Shown in pieces: positions 27,556 to 37,237 of a stretch of 64,000 bases of DNA. Numbering within the stretch: position 1 is the stretch's first letter; every line of letters starts with the position of its first letter. The stretch is from JBIOHP01 sp044449065 (GTDB lineage: Bacteria > Bacteroidota > Ignavibacteria > UBA10030 > SZUA-254), in NCBI GenBank assembly GCA_044449065.1, contig JBIOHP010000008.1, positions 98,494-162,493 on the forward strand. The letters are read 5' to 3'. The position numbers and the translations under genes were made by a program. The notes below the pieces were generated by a model. That model searched no databases. It had not been told where the DNA came from and saw nothing but the letters and a program-made list of their open reading frames with translations.

Positions 27556-27746
27556 ATCGCTCCACGCGATTATACGTCCTCAATGTACGAAAATACCATC
27601 TCAATGAAAACCTATTTAAAGAGTTTTTGGGGAATGGTTATGTTTTAGAGTTTTCACCCACTTGATTCACCGAGATTATCCATGCGCGATAGTTCGTGTG
27701 GAACCCTCAAGAGTCGATGTGTCATCGTAACTATCAAGAAGGTAAT

Positions 27747-29291
27747 ATGAAATTTGCGTTGTTATTGTTTTATTTATGGGTGCTACCTGCTTCACTTCTC
27801 TGCCAACCTCAACCCCAGATCGATTCACTGGTTATTCTCCACTGGAATGACTTTCATGCCCAAAATACTCCGTTCGATGTAACATCTCCTAGTGATAGAT
27901 CGACAAAATATCGCGTTGGGGGCGAGCCGCTTTTTGCCGGTTACATCCGGGATATAAGAAAATCTTCTGTAAACGTGCTTGTTGTCAGCGGTGGAGACGA
28001 ATTTCAAGGCACGCCGATATCGAATTTTACTTGTGGCAGGTCGCAGATTGAATTATTAAACCTCCTGCATCCCGATGCAATGGTGCTTGGAAACCATGAA
28101 TTTGATTATGGAGCCGATAGTCTCCGCGCTAACCTTGCCCGCGCCACATTCCCAATCCTCTGTTCAAACGTCATCGATCTGGGAAAAAACTCGACATTTG
28201 GACTTCCCTTCGCGATAAAAAATTTCGGAAACCTAAAAATTGGCATCCTCGGAGCAACTTCGCCCGGTCTCGAGAGGTTGACTTTGAAGAAGAATTTAGA
28301 AGGATTGAGACTGCGGAATATCGATAGTTCTCTTTCCATTTCTCTCGCCGAACTGAGGAAACAAGAAGAGCCAAACTTGATTATTTTACTCAGCCATGAA
28401 GGTCTTAAAGACGATTCGGTGTTAGCGCTAAGTCACCCTGAAATAAATGTGATTATTTCCAGTCATGATCACAGGGCATTATTCATACCGATGAAAGTTG
28501 GAAAAAGCATAATTGTCGAAGCGGGTTCAAAAGGGCAATATCTGGGAGAGCTTACTTTAGCAATTGACGCCGTCGGCGATTCGATTGTCTCATATTCTGA
28601 AAAACTTATTGAGACCAAAGGAGAGGGCATTCAACCTGATTCAATTATCGCCGCGAAAGTGACTGGTTTTGAAGGTATAGTCAATCAGGGATTAAGCCAG
28701 GTCATTGGTGAATTGAAAACTCCATGGACAAGAGGGGAACGAGAATCTTACGAAAGTAATATCGGGGATTTTGAAAGTGATGCATTTCGTTCATTTTCCA
28801 TGGTGAATGCAGATGTGGCATTTGTGAATAGCGCGGGGATTAGGAAAGATCTGGACGCCGGACCGATTAAAATCCGAGATATCTGGGAAATAAATCCATT
28901 CGGGAACACATTAATCAATTTCATTGTGCGTGGAGATACATTGCGGCACATGATCGAGTGGCAAGCGGGAAAACCCACTCTTCAAGTATCCGGCTTAAAA
29001 TATTCATTCAAGAAGAAAGAGGGATATCATGCCGACCTTGTCTCTCTTACCGTAGGCGATAAACTTCTCGATGAAAAAAAATATTATACTATAACCACAA
29101 GCAACTATGTGGGTGAACATTTCAAGAGTTATTTCGGAATTGATCCGTCCGCAATCTCGATCACCGATACAGGAGTAATTGACCGGGATATTGTCATCGA
29201 AGCGGTTAAACAACAAAAAGTGATAACATCTTCTGTCGAAGACCGCATTCGTTCCGTGAATGAGGATGGCTCAGCAGGTAAAGGCAAGTGA
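27747..29291 (+). CDS. Exported 5'-nucleotidase / UshA-family metallophosphoesterase
   Basis: Hydrolyses nucleotides (or related phosphate esters) outside the cytoplasm, releasing nucleosides. The start at 27747 is preceded by a good ribosome-binding site (AGAAGG) and begins a signal peptide ('MKFALLLFYLWVLPASLLCQ'); an upstream in-frame start at 27696 lacks this. The metallophosphoesterase domain shows 'HWNDFHAQ', 'VVSGGDEFQGTP', 'LGNHEFDYG', 'LLSHEG' and 'SSHDHRA', covering the di-metal ligands. The second half matches the 5'-nucleotidase C-terminal domain, including 'VNSAGIRKDLDAGPIKIRDIWEINPFGN'-type substrate-binding sequence. At 514 residues it fits the family. It heads the plus-strand envelope gene run and supplies the kind of product the neighbouring nucleoside importer would take up. 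Confidence 0.92.
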   Translation: MKFALLLFYLWVLPASLLCQPQPQIDSLVILHWNDFHAQNTPFDVTSPSDRSTKYRVGGEPLFAGYIRDIRKSSVNVLVVSGGDEFQGTPISNFTCGRSQIELLNLLHPDAMVLGNHEFDYGADSLRANLARATFPILCSNVIDLGKNSTFGLPFAIKNFGNLKIGILGATSPGLERLTLKKNLEGLRLRNIDSSLSISLAELRKQEEPNLIILLSHEGLKDDSVLALSHPEINVIISSHDHRALFIPMKVGKSIIVEAGSKGQYLGELTLAIDAVGDSIVSYSEKLIETKGEGIQPDSIIAAKVTGFEGIVNQGLSQVIGELKTPWTRGERESYESNIGDFESDAFRSFSMVNADVAFVNSAGIRKDLDAGPIKIRDIWEINPFGNTLINFIVRGDTLRHMIEWQAGKPTLQVSGLKYSFKKKEGYHADLVSLTVGDKLLDEKKYYTITTSNYVGEHFKSYFGIDPSAISITDTGVIDRDIVIEAVKQQKVITSSVEDRIRSVNEDGSAGKGK

Positions 29292-29355
29292 TATTATAAA
29301 AGTGAAACACGCCCGAGAATAAATGCAACCTTTTATCCCGCATAATAAAGGGAAA

Positions 29356-31548
29356 ATGCTCCGCAAGTTCCTTTTTGCGTTTTTATTTGCATTTGTATGC
29401 CTGCTTTTTCCAACAGAAACATATCCTGGGGGTGGACCACGGAAAATATCCACTGAAATTGATACCAAATACACAACAGTTTCCAATGTTGGTCTGACGG
29501 TAACCAATTTTGGGGCTATCGGAGATCGGAATGTTTATTGGCCCTCCCAACCCTCTTGTGAATATCCGCGTGGTTCACGGATAGAGCACATTTACCAGGG
29601 AGGAATTTGGGTGGGGGCGCATCGCCGTAGAGATGATCAGTATTTAGTATCCACAGGGACAAACGATCGTGCCAGTAATTCTGCGGGGAATGCCGAAGGA
29701 TATGAGTTCAACCCTGAGACACTGGGCACCATAAGTGAACTTTCTACGCTCGGAGCCGATCGTCCTTCAACAGCCGGCTACAGCGCCCTCGCGATCAGCC
29801 ATCAGGATTTTGTTTGTGATTACTCAGACAGGTTTACGCATCTTCCATCAACCGGCGATTCAATCCAGAATCATACCCCGATGGGAATCAAGATTCACCA
29901 GGAATCGTATAACTGGAATTTCCCCTTTGTAAATTTCTTCGTCATCATGCGGTACGTTATTTATAACACCAGCGCTGATACGCTTGATTCGGTCTATGTC
30001 GGTCATTGGGATGATCCCGTCGTTCGCAACACAAATTATGTGAAACCCGGAACATTTGGATATTTCAACAGCACAGGGACCAATTATGATTCACTTCAGC
30101 GAATGGCGTACTCATTTGATTATAACGGCGCCCCCGGCGGACCCACAGCGGATAGTTATGTCGGCTTGAAATTACTCGGAACAACGCCTTTCCCAAACGG
30201 AGTTGATTCAATTGGCAATTTATACGCTCATACGTATTTCAATTTCTGGATCTATCGGTTGAGCAGCGGGGGAGACGCCGCCATATTTTCACCGAGCCTG
30301 GATTATGATGCATCGAACCCTTTCAATAGCCGTTATTCCCGTATGACGCGATCTATGCCTATTGATGAAATCAAAAAATACCTCCCACAGCCCATCAATT
30401 TGCTTTATCTCGTTTCAACGGGACCCTTCCGAACTTTGAACCCCGGCGATTCAATTGAAGTAGTATTTGCAGTGATCTGCGCCAAGAAAGCCGGGAAGCA
30501 GGCGGCAAGTCTTGATACAAAAGACCAGCGCGCCACCTTATATGCTGAAGCCGCGTGGCCGCAAAAATGTTATCAGGGCGATGACGTCAACGGCAATAAC
30601 ATACTCGACCCCGGGGAAAATATAGCTCGAAGAGATTCCGTATCTCCAACAGAGTATGGTCTGCGCTACGAACCTGATCCTAATGGTAAAATTACAAGGT
30701 ATCTTCTGCCTGCTCCTCCCCGAAAACCATACGTGCGAGCAGTTATTGAAAATCAATCGCTCTCTGTTTATTGGGATAAGACTCAAGCGGAAGAATCGAT
30801 TGATCCCATTTCGGGAAGAAAGGATTTTGAAGGTTATCGAATTTACCGTTCAAATGCAGGCGACGATTTTCTCCATAATGACGTATTCATCCTGAACGCT
30901 CCCCTCGTTGGTGAGTTTGACCGCGCCGATGATAATATCGGGTATAATACGGGATTTAGCCAGATACTGTTGCCGCAACCGAAGAAATTTCCAGGCGACA
31001 CGGTAAGCTACTATTATCGTTTTCCTCCCCCCGGTCAGGATATTAAGATGTTGAATGGTTGGCAATATGTCTACGCGGTTTCGGCGTTTGATCAGGGAGA
31101 TTCTGTGAATAATGTGCCGAGCCTGGAAAGCGCCCGGTCGGTTTTCTTGCTGGTGCCGGGCACACCACCAACGTCGTCGAAATCAACCCCGGTGTTGGTC
31201 TATCCGAATCCGTATTATGTGAATGCCGTATGGGACGGCAGCGCTGAACGGCTTCGAAAAATCTATTTCTGCAACCTGCCGGCTCATTGTGAAATAACCG
31301 TTTATACCCTTGCAGGAGATATCGTGACAATCCTTGAACATGACGCCGCTACCTATCAGGGGACAAATAACAACTGGTTCAACACGTTCGGCAGCAACGG
31401 CACTCCGACACAATTTTCCGGGGGCGAACACGCATGGGACCTGATAACACGGAATGACCAGGCGATCGCAACCGGATTATATCTATTCACTGTGAAAGAT
31501 CAGGATACTAACATTATCAAGCGCGGTAAATTTCTTGTTGTTAAGTAA
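29356..31548 (+). CDS. Large exported protein with variant C-terminal sorting-like domain
   Basis: A 730-residue protein. I placed the start at 29356, after the ribosome-binding site AAGGGA, giving the signal peptide 'MLRKFLFAFLFAFVCLLF'. The body has no recognised catalytic motif. A fibronectin-like segment ('YVRAVIENQSLSVYWDK', 'FEGYRIYRS') lies about residues 450-610. The C-terminus ('VYPNPYYVNAVWDG', 'ITVYTLAGDIVTIL', 'ATGLYLFTVKD', ending 'KRGKFLVVK') follows the layout of type A T9SS sorting domains but lacks the QNYPNPFNP form. It is likely exported and perhaps surface-retained. The next gene starts immediately downstream, suggesting co-expression with the lipoprotein and TonB receptor. 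Confidence 0.78.
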   Translation: MLRKFLFAFLFAFVCLLFPTETYPGGGPRKISTEIDTKYTTVSNVGLTVTNFGAIGDRNVYWPSQPSCEYPRGSRIEHIYQGGIWVGAHRRRDDQYLVSTGTNDRASNSAGNAEGYEFNPETLGTISELSTLGADRPSTAGYSALAISHQDFVCDYSDRFTHLPSTGDSIQNHTPMGIKIHQESYNWNFPFVNFFVIMRYVIYNTSADTLDSVYVGHWDDPVVRNTNYVKPGTFGYFNSTGTNYDSLQRMAYSFDYNGAPGGPTADSYVGLKLLGTTPFPNGVDSIGNLYAHTYFNFWIYRLSSGGDAAIFSPSLDYDASNPFNSRYSRMTRSMPIDEIKKYLPQPINLLYLVSTGPFRTLNPGDSIEVVFAVICAKKAGKQAASLDTKDQRATLYAEAAWPQKCYQGDDVNGNNILDPGENIARRDSVSPTEYGLRYEPDPNGKITRYLLPAPPRKPYVRAVIENQSLSVYWDKTQAEESIDPISGRKDFEGYRIYRSNAGDDFLHNDVFILNAPLVGEFDRADDNIGYNTGFSQILLPQPKKFPGDTVSYYYRFPPPGQDIKMLNGWQYVYAVSAFDQGDSVNNVPSLESARSVFLLVPGTPPTSSKSTPVLVYPNPYYVNAVWDGSAERLRKIYFCNLPAHCEITVYTLAGDIVTILEHDAATYQGTNNNWFNTFGSNGTPTQFSGGEHAWDLITRNDQAIATGLYLFTVKDQDTNIIKRGKFLVVK

Positions 31549-31558
31549 TCTTATATCT

Positions 31559-34309
31559 ATGAAACAATCTGTATTATTGTTGTTGTCAATAATAATTTTC
31601 ATGAGCGGCTGCAAGAATAATCCATCTGATCAGGAGACGGCGAATAAATTGCCCAAGACCTTGCTCTGGCTTTACCCGGATTCAACGCTCGCTCCCGGAC
31701 ATAGTAAACAGCATATTTATTGGTCGGCGACGGATCCCGATGGCCTCATTAAAGGATACCTTTTCGCAAGCGGAAAGCTGGGCCTCAATCCGCGTCGTCT
31801 GGTGTTTTCTGATTCGATCGCTTGGCGTTGGATAACCACCCAGGATTCAGTTATAGCATTTCCATTGCGGACAAAACGCGATACTTTCCAGATCTGCGTT
31901 CGATCTGTTGATAATGCCTATCCAAGGGGAATCACCGATGGCGCGGTGATCAGGAACATTGCATCGGCAAATCCCTACTGGGATAAAAATAACAACGGGA
32001 TTTACGATTCATCCGACGTGTATTTGCCTTCGTTCATTAATTCTATTGATCCGCAGGGTGGAATTCTTTCATTTCCCGTCGCAAATCAGCCGCCCAGCGT
32101 TGCATTTGCTCCGAATCCAAACAATCCCACTGTTAACATGCAGCAGCCCGATACAACATTTACAACCGCAAGTTTTGCCTGGTCTGCTACAGATCCGGAC
32201 GGTGATGGAACCGTTGTACAATTTGAGATTGCGCTTAATGATACAAATGATATATCGCGGCTTCTCGTGATACCGGCCTCATCGATTGCTATTTCCCCCG
32301 CGGCGATGTCGCTGCCGGCTCTTCCCAATAACGACCCCTATTTTCTCGTTTCCCTGATGGTTCCGAGGCAGCGCAGCGATGGGTTGATTGGCGTCCAGGA
32401 GGTTACAACCGACGTTTGGAGCGGAATGTTCAGTACCGTGAGGAGAAATATTGGACAACTAGGTCACTTAAAACTGAATTCGCTCAATACGTTTTACGTC
32501 CGTGCCCGCGATATCGCAGATTCCGCGAGCAACTTCATCCGGATGCCCGGAGACACCTCTCATACGTGGTACGTCAAGAATCCCCGCGGGCATGTTTTGA
32601 TAGTAGATGATTATTCCCTTTCGGATAAAGATTCCGCTTTGACGTTCTATCGATCACTCCTGCCCGCTGTGGGATACCCGGATTTTGAAATCATGAATAT
32701 TGATCGTGGCGTAACGGTCGCTGATAAACTTAGTCAAACACTTGGAAAGATGGTCCCAAATCTTCTTGATCCCGCGATGAATGCCACACTTCAGCTTTTT
32801 GATGCAGTTGTGTGGTATTCCGATGTATATCCCAGCTTGGTGGCGGCACAATTCCCGCTCTATCAGTATATCAACGACCCTGTGCATCATGGAAAAGTGA
32901 TTTTCTCAACAATGTTTCAGTATTCCATTGATCCGCGAGGGGCATTGACTGATTTTGCACCGTTGGACAGCATCAGCAATGTCGATTTAACAAATAGCCG
33001 CCTCTTGCCGACAGCAGGCGATACACATATCCCCAAAGGGTATGCTTTGATACCGAATGAGGCGGGATTGCCTCAGTTGGTATTTAATTCTCCGTCACGA
33101 GGTAATCTTTACTCTGTCTACTTACGGCAAATCTATAAACGAGCTGATGGAGAATACATATATAAAATTCAAGCAGATACGAGTCGTCCGAGCGGCTCTA
33201 ACGGCCATATAGGGCCTCCGAGTTATTCCACGCCAATTACGATTAATGATCTAAGCGGTCTTTCAGTTGTGCCCGGGGGGAAAGCGTGGGCTTGCGGAGC
33301 AAATGGAATTATTGTGCATTCGGATGATGGCGGAACATCATGGCAAATGCAAACCAGCGGGACAACGAATACACTTAAATCAATCCAATTTATTGACCAA
33401 ATGAATGGCTGGGCTGTCGGTTTGGGCGGTACCCTTCTTCATACAACTAATGGGGGAAATTCATGGGACCAACTCATCAATATTACATTCGAAGATCTTT
33501 ATTGTATATACTTTCAATCTCCATCTCTGGGCTTTGCATGTGGAACAACAGGTGAGATGTTACGGACAATAAACGGAGGAGCCAGTTGGCGCACTATTTC
33601 CGATTCCACCAGCGTAACATTGTACGGCGTAAGTTTTTCAGACGCCCCCACCGGCGTTGCTGTTGGCGACGCCGGTACGATTCTCCATACAACGAATGGC
33701 GGAGTGAATTGGTCGCCGGCAAGCCAGAGGATGACGGCGGCGCCGCTCAATGGTTGTGCGTTTTCGAACGGCTTAAATTGCACCGCAGTCGGAATGGGCG
33801 GGATAATCCTAAACTCTTCCGACGGAGGAATAAATTGGCTCCCTGCAAGTCAGGCGCCGAGTCAAGATCTTTATTCTGTTTTGTACAGAGATCAAAATAC
33901 CGGTTGGATATCCGGTATGAACGGATCGGTATATGAAACCGTTGATGGGGGAGTGACCTGGAATATCGATTCAACACGAGTTGAACAAAACATCAGTCCC
34001 GGGCAAACCGTAGGAGCCGCTCAAACCCTTTTGTCGATCCGATTCTTTGATGCGAGGAACGCGCTTGCGGTAGGCACAGGGGGAATTATTTTACAAACGA
34101 ACACCGGCGGATCAACGTGGACACTCCAACCGAAAAATGATTTCGATGTCGCCATTATTGATGGACCCGGCTCGGATGGAAAAAACAGCATTGTTTTTTT
34201 TAGCGTGCCTCTTCATTTGCTGAACGGTAATCCTCAAACATTTCAGGTAATTACTCCTGCGATGAAACAGCTCTTCCAGTTCGTATTTCATGACAAGTTT
34301 GGTTTATGA
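31559..34309 (+). CDS. Lipoprotein with YCF48/BNR-type repeats
   Basis: A 916-residue lipoprotein starting at 31559: the signal 'MKQSVLLLLSIIIF' ends in lipobox 'MSGC'. An upstream in-frame start at 31535 would overlap the preceding gene and bury the signal. The N-terminal half has Ig/fibronectin-like segments ('YWSATDPDG', 'SFAWSATDPDGDG'). Between about residues 570 and 860 are five or more YCF48-type propeller blades ('GWAVGLGGTLLHTTNGGNSW', 'GVAVGDAGTILHTTNGG'), predicted to form a beta-propeller. The stop overlaps the TonB receptor start by 4 nt (ATGA), implying translational coupling; it may cap or help the receptor. Function is otherwise unknown. Confidence 0.85.
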   Translation: MKQSVLLLLSIIIFMSGCKNNPSDQETANKLPKTLLWLYPDSTLAPGHSKQHIYWSATDPDGLIKGYLFASGKLGLNPRRLVFSDSIAWRWITTQDSVIAFPLRTKRDTFQICVRSVDNAYPRGITDGAVIRNIASANPYWDKNNNGIYDSSDVYLPSFINSIDPQGGILSFPVANQPPSVAFAPNPNNPTVNMQQPDTTFTTASFAWSATDPDGDGTVVQFEIALNDTNDISRLLVIPASSIAISPAAMSLPALPNNDPYFLVSLMVPRQRSDGLIGVQEVTTDVWSGMFSTVRRNIGQLGHLKLNSLNTFYVRARDIADSASNFIRMPGDTSHTWYVKNPRGHVLIVDDYSLSDKDSALTFYRSLLPAVGYPDFEIMNIDRGVTVADKLSQTLGKMVPNLLDPAMNATLQLFDAVVWYSDVYPSLVAAQFPLYQYINDPVHHGKVIFSTMFQYSIDPRGALTDFAPLDSISNVDLTNSRLLPTAGDTHIPKGYALIPNEAGLPQLVFNSPSRGNLYSVYLRQIYKRADGEYIYKIQADTSRPSGSNGHIGPPSYSTPITINDLSGLSVVPGGKAWACGANGIIVHSDDGGTSWQMQTSGTTNTLKSIQFIDQMNGWAVGLGGTLLHTTNGGNSWDQLINITFEDLYCIYFQSPSLGFACGTTGEMLRTINGGASWRTISDSTSVTLYGVSFSDAPTGVAVGDAGTILHTTNGGVNWSPASQRMTAAPLNGCAFSNGLNCTAVGMGGIILNSSDGGINWLPASQAPSQDLYSVLYRDQNTGWISGMNGSVYETVDGGVTWNIDSTRVEQNISPGQTVGAAQTLLSIRFFDARNALAVGTGGIILQTNTGGSTWTLQPKNDFDVAIIDGPGSDGKNSIVFFSVPLHLLNGNPQTFQVITPAMKQLFQFVFHDKFGL

Positions 34310-37227
34310 TCCTTGATAAAGAATTAGTGCAAAGCATTTGCGGGAAATTAGGGATCATCATTTTATTCCGGCTCATGCTGTGTGTGTTTGCGTTCACACT
34401 TGTGCGTGAGACGGCTCTCAGCCAGAAGAGCGAGAAAGGATCAATCCATGGTATTATCACTGATAAGGATAATCATGAACCGCTACCGGGTGCGAATGTT
34501 ACGATCAAGGGCACATATTACGGGGCGGTAACTGATCCGGACGGCAAATTTGTAATAAACAATATCAACCCCGCTTCGTATACGCTTGAAGTTTCCATTT
34601 TGGGTTATAAGAAGGCGCAGTTCACCGATTACAAAGTTAAAGCTGGTGAATCTTTAACGCTCAACGTATCTTTAGAGCAATCCGTTTTGAGTCTTGGCAG
34701 GGAAGTTGTTGTCATTGGTCAAAAACCGATGTTTGATATCGAAGAGACTCAAAGTTTGCATACCCTTAACAGAGAAGCTGTGAAATATGTCGAAACACAA
34801 AGCGTACAGAACATCGTCGCGTTGCAAACGGGCGTTACACAGGCGGATAATGAAGTGCACATCCGGGGAGGAAGAACATACGAGAATGCATATCTGGTTG
34901 ATGGAATTTCCGTTCAAGATCCTCTGGCTGGGACCGGATTTGGTTTGCAGGTTAGTCCATCGGCTATCGAAAACGTTGAAGTAATTACAGGCGGCTATAA
35001 CGCTGAATATGGTGAAGCAACCTCCGGGATTATCAATATCATCACAAAAGAAGGAGAAGCAAAATATTCGGGGGGGATAACCTGGAAAAGAGATCATTTT
35101 GGCTTCAATAATAATTCTCGAGGAAATACGAACACCGATCTCTTCGATGCAAGCCTAAGCGGTAAGGAACCGATCACAATGATTTTTCTCCCAACGCTCG
35201 GAATTCAAATTCCGGGTGAGATGAATATTTTTGCTACGATGAATGCAAATTTATCCGATGACTTTATGCGTTGGGCTGAAAACGTTGTCAACGGAAAAGA
35301 CGTCGGTTATGTTCTTAGTCCTCAACCCCATATAATTTCATCCCTTTTTTCGAACAGCTCATGGCTCACCCCGCGAAGAGATAATAACTGGTCGGCTCTT
35401 GGAAAGCTCACTTATAAACCTTCTCCCATAACGAAAATCTCTTATAGCTACTCAGCTTCCATCGGCATTAACCAGGACACGAAATCATTCCAAACAACCC
35501 TTGAACACGTAGATCCGGTGCCGGGATTTCAATATGAATTTATGAAAATTCCCGATAGCGCAAATACAATTACCGATTTTAATACACAACAATCGCTCGG
35601 TTTGGTTCAAACCTTGAGCAAACAGGCATTTTTTGAGCTGAAGTTTAGCCGTTATAGCGCCCATCTCCGGGGAGACGCCAATGGAAAATCGTATCAAGAT
35701 TATAATGCGCCGAGAGATATTATCACTCTTCCGGTGCAGTATTATAATATAAACCGAGACACGATCGGAGTCATTCCCGGCGATGGATTTTATGAGTTAG
35801 GAAACCCAACGGTATGGCGTGATCATTCTCTCATCGAGTATGCAGTTAAGGGCGATCTCACCTATAATATTAATGAGAATCAGAAATTTAAAACAGGAAT
35901 CGAAACCCGCTTTCAGGATATGCAAATGATTGATATTCTGGATCCGTGGTACAAACCATTCGGGCTCGATAATGATTTTTACAGAGTTCAGCCGGCGGTT
36001 GGAGCTTTATACGCTCAGGATGCCATTACCTCAAAAGGATTGATTCTCAATGTCGGTCTACGTCTTGATTATTGGTTTCCGGGACAATTTGTAGATGAGA
36101 CACTTTCGAGACCATTGGACGAGATCAATGTATCCAGCGCGATAAGAGACAACTACTTTAAGGACACGTATAATTTTTTCGGGCACCGATTCAAAGCCAG
36201 AATTAGTCCGCGCCTTGGATTTTCTCACCCGGTATCAGATAACCAAACGATGTTTTTTTCTTACGGACACTTCTCAAAATTCCCCCGTCCGCAATTTGTT
36301 TATTCTAAATTGGTGCAGTCAAGCGCCCATTCAGCGTTTCAAACTGTGGGCAATCCGGATTTGAACCCTGAGACTAATGTGTCTTACGAGCTCGGATTGC
36401 GTAATCAAATAAGCGGCAACGATATTCTGACTGTAACGGCATATTATAAGGACGTTTTCGATTACATTAGCGCGCGAACGATCAAAGCCGCTGGCAGCCG
36501 GTCCGCAACCACTACAACGTACATTAATCTGGATTATAGCAGAGCCCGTGGTGTTGAAGTGGAATATGAAACACGTTTTGCCGATTGGCTTCATGCCACG
36601 CTTTCCGGCACTTATTCTATCACAACCGGAAAAAGCTCGACCGCCGATGAATTGTTATATAATCTTCAACAGGGCTTGGTTGAGAATATCAGGGACGAAC
36701 CCGCGAGCTATGACCGCCCTCTACAGTCAAGCTTGAATTTCAATATTCACTCCGGAAAAGATGCCCCGCTCTTTGGTTTTGGGAAAGGAGTTCTTGAAAA
36801 TTACAATCTTTTTTTCAGGATATTCTATGAATCGGGGAAACGGTATACCCCACTCATTCAGTACGCAACCGATCCGCTTAATGGCCGGCCAATGTATACT
36901 ATAGATTATGAACATCCATATTCCGCCATAGCGGATCCCTGGTTTTATATCGATTGTAATTTCGAAAAATATTTCCCGACGTATTTTGGAGAGTTAACGT
37001 TATCGGTCGAAATTCAGAATCTCCTTGACCGAAAAAATTCTACAATTATCAATCCCGCGACCGGTAGGGCGTATGAGTTCGGGGATCCCACTCAGTATCC
37101 CACTTCTCCAACCATCAATGATCCGCTCTACCCGACTGTGACTCCGCCGTTATCTCCTTATCCTTACAATCCGGCGCGATATTTAAATCCACGCACGATT
37201 CGATTCGGTTTGGGTCTTTCCTTCTGA
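34306..37227 (+). CDS. TonB-dependent outer-membrane receptor with carboxypeptidase-regulatory-like domain
   Basis: A 973-residue outer-membrane receptor. After a signal peptide ending near 'RETALSQ', residues ~46-125 form a CarboxypepD_reg-like domain ('GSIHGIITDKDNHEPLPGAN', 'GYKKAQFTDYKV'). A plug domain follows at ~145-255 ('HIRGGRTYENAYLVDGISV', 'YNAEYGEATSGIINIITKEG') and a long beta-barrel ends in an aromatic residue ('RFGLGLSF'). This SusC-like layout imports oligomers or other bulky ligands using TonB energy, yet no SusD partner lies beside it; lipoproteins with propeller-like repeats flank it instead. Ligand unknown. The start overlaps the previous stop, and the PorV-like gene follows 10 nt after. 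Confidence 0.92.
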   Translation: MILDKELVQSICGKLGIIILFRLMLCVFAFTLVRETALSQKSEKGSIHGIITDKDNHEPLPGANVTIKGTYYGAVTDPDGKFVINNINPASYTLEVSILGYKKAQFTDYKVKAGESLTLNVSLEQSVLSLGREVVVIGQKPMFDIEETQSLHTLNREAVKYVETQSVQNIVALQTGVTQADNEVHIRGGRTYENAYLVDGISVQDPLAGTGFGLQVSPSAIENVEVITGGYNAEYGEATSGIINIITKEGEAKYSGGITWKRDHFGFNNNSRGNTNTDLFDASLSGKEPITMIFLPTLGIQIPGEMNIFATMNANLSDDFMRWAENVVNGKDVGYVLSPQPHIISSLFSNSSWLTPRRDNNWSALGKLTYKPSPITKISYSYSASIGINQDTKSFQTTLEHVDPVPGFQYEFMKIPDSANTITDFNTQQSLGLVQTLSKQAFFELKFSRYSAHLRGDANGKSYQDYNAPRDIITLPVQYYNINRDTIGVIPGDGFYELGNPTVWRDHSLIEYAVKGDLTYNINENQKFKTGIETRFQDMQMIDILDPWYKPFGLDNDFYRVQPAVGALYAQDAITSKGLILNVGLRLDYWFPGQFVDETLSRPLDEINVSSAIRDNYFKDTYNFFGHRFKARISPRLGFSHPVSDNQTMFFSYGHFSKFPRPQFVYSKLVQSSAHSAFQTVGNPDLNPETNVSYELGLRNQISGNDILTVTAYYKDVFDYISARTIKAAGSRSATTTTYINLDYSRARGVEVEYETRFADWLHATLSGTYSITTGKSSTADELLYNLQQGLVENIRDEPASYDRPLQSSLNFNIHSGKDAPLFGFGKGVLENYNLFFRIFYESGKRYTPLIQYATDPLNGRPMYTIDYEHPYSAIADPWFYIDCNFEKYFPTYFGELTLSVEIQNLLDRKNSTIINPATGRAYEFGDPTQYPTSPTINDPLYPTVTPPLSPYPYNPARYLNPRTIRFGLGLSF

Positions 37228-37237
37228 TGTTAAACAC

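Larger units (their letters stand above)
27236..27746. other. 511-nt intergenic region before the 5'-nucleotidase
   Basis: No ORF of substance. It holds a relative of the shared upstream element at 27470 and an inverted repeat at 27521-27555. It separates the minus-strand genes from the plus-strand envelope gene run, so the main promoter of that run should lie here. Confidence 0.6.
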
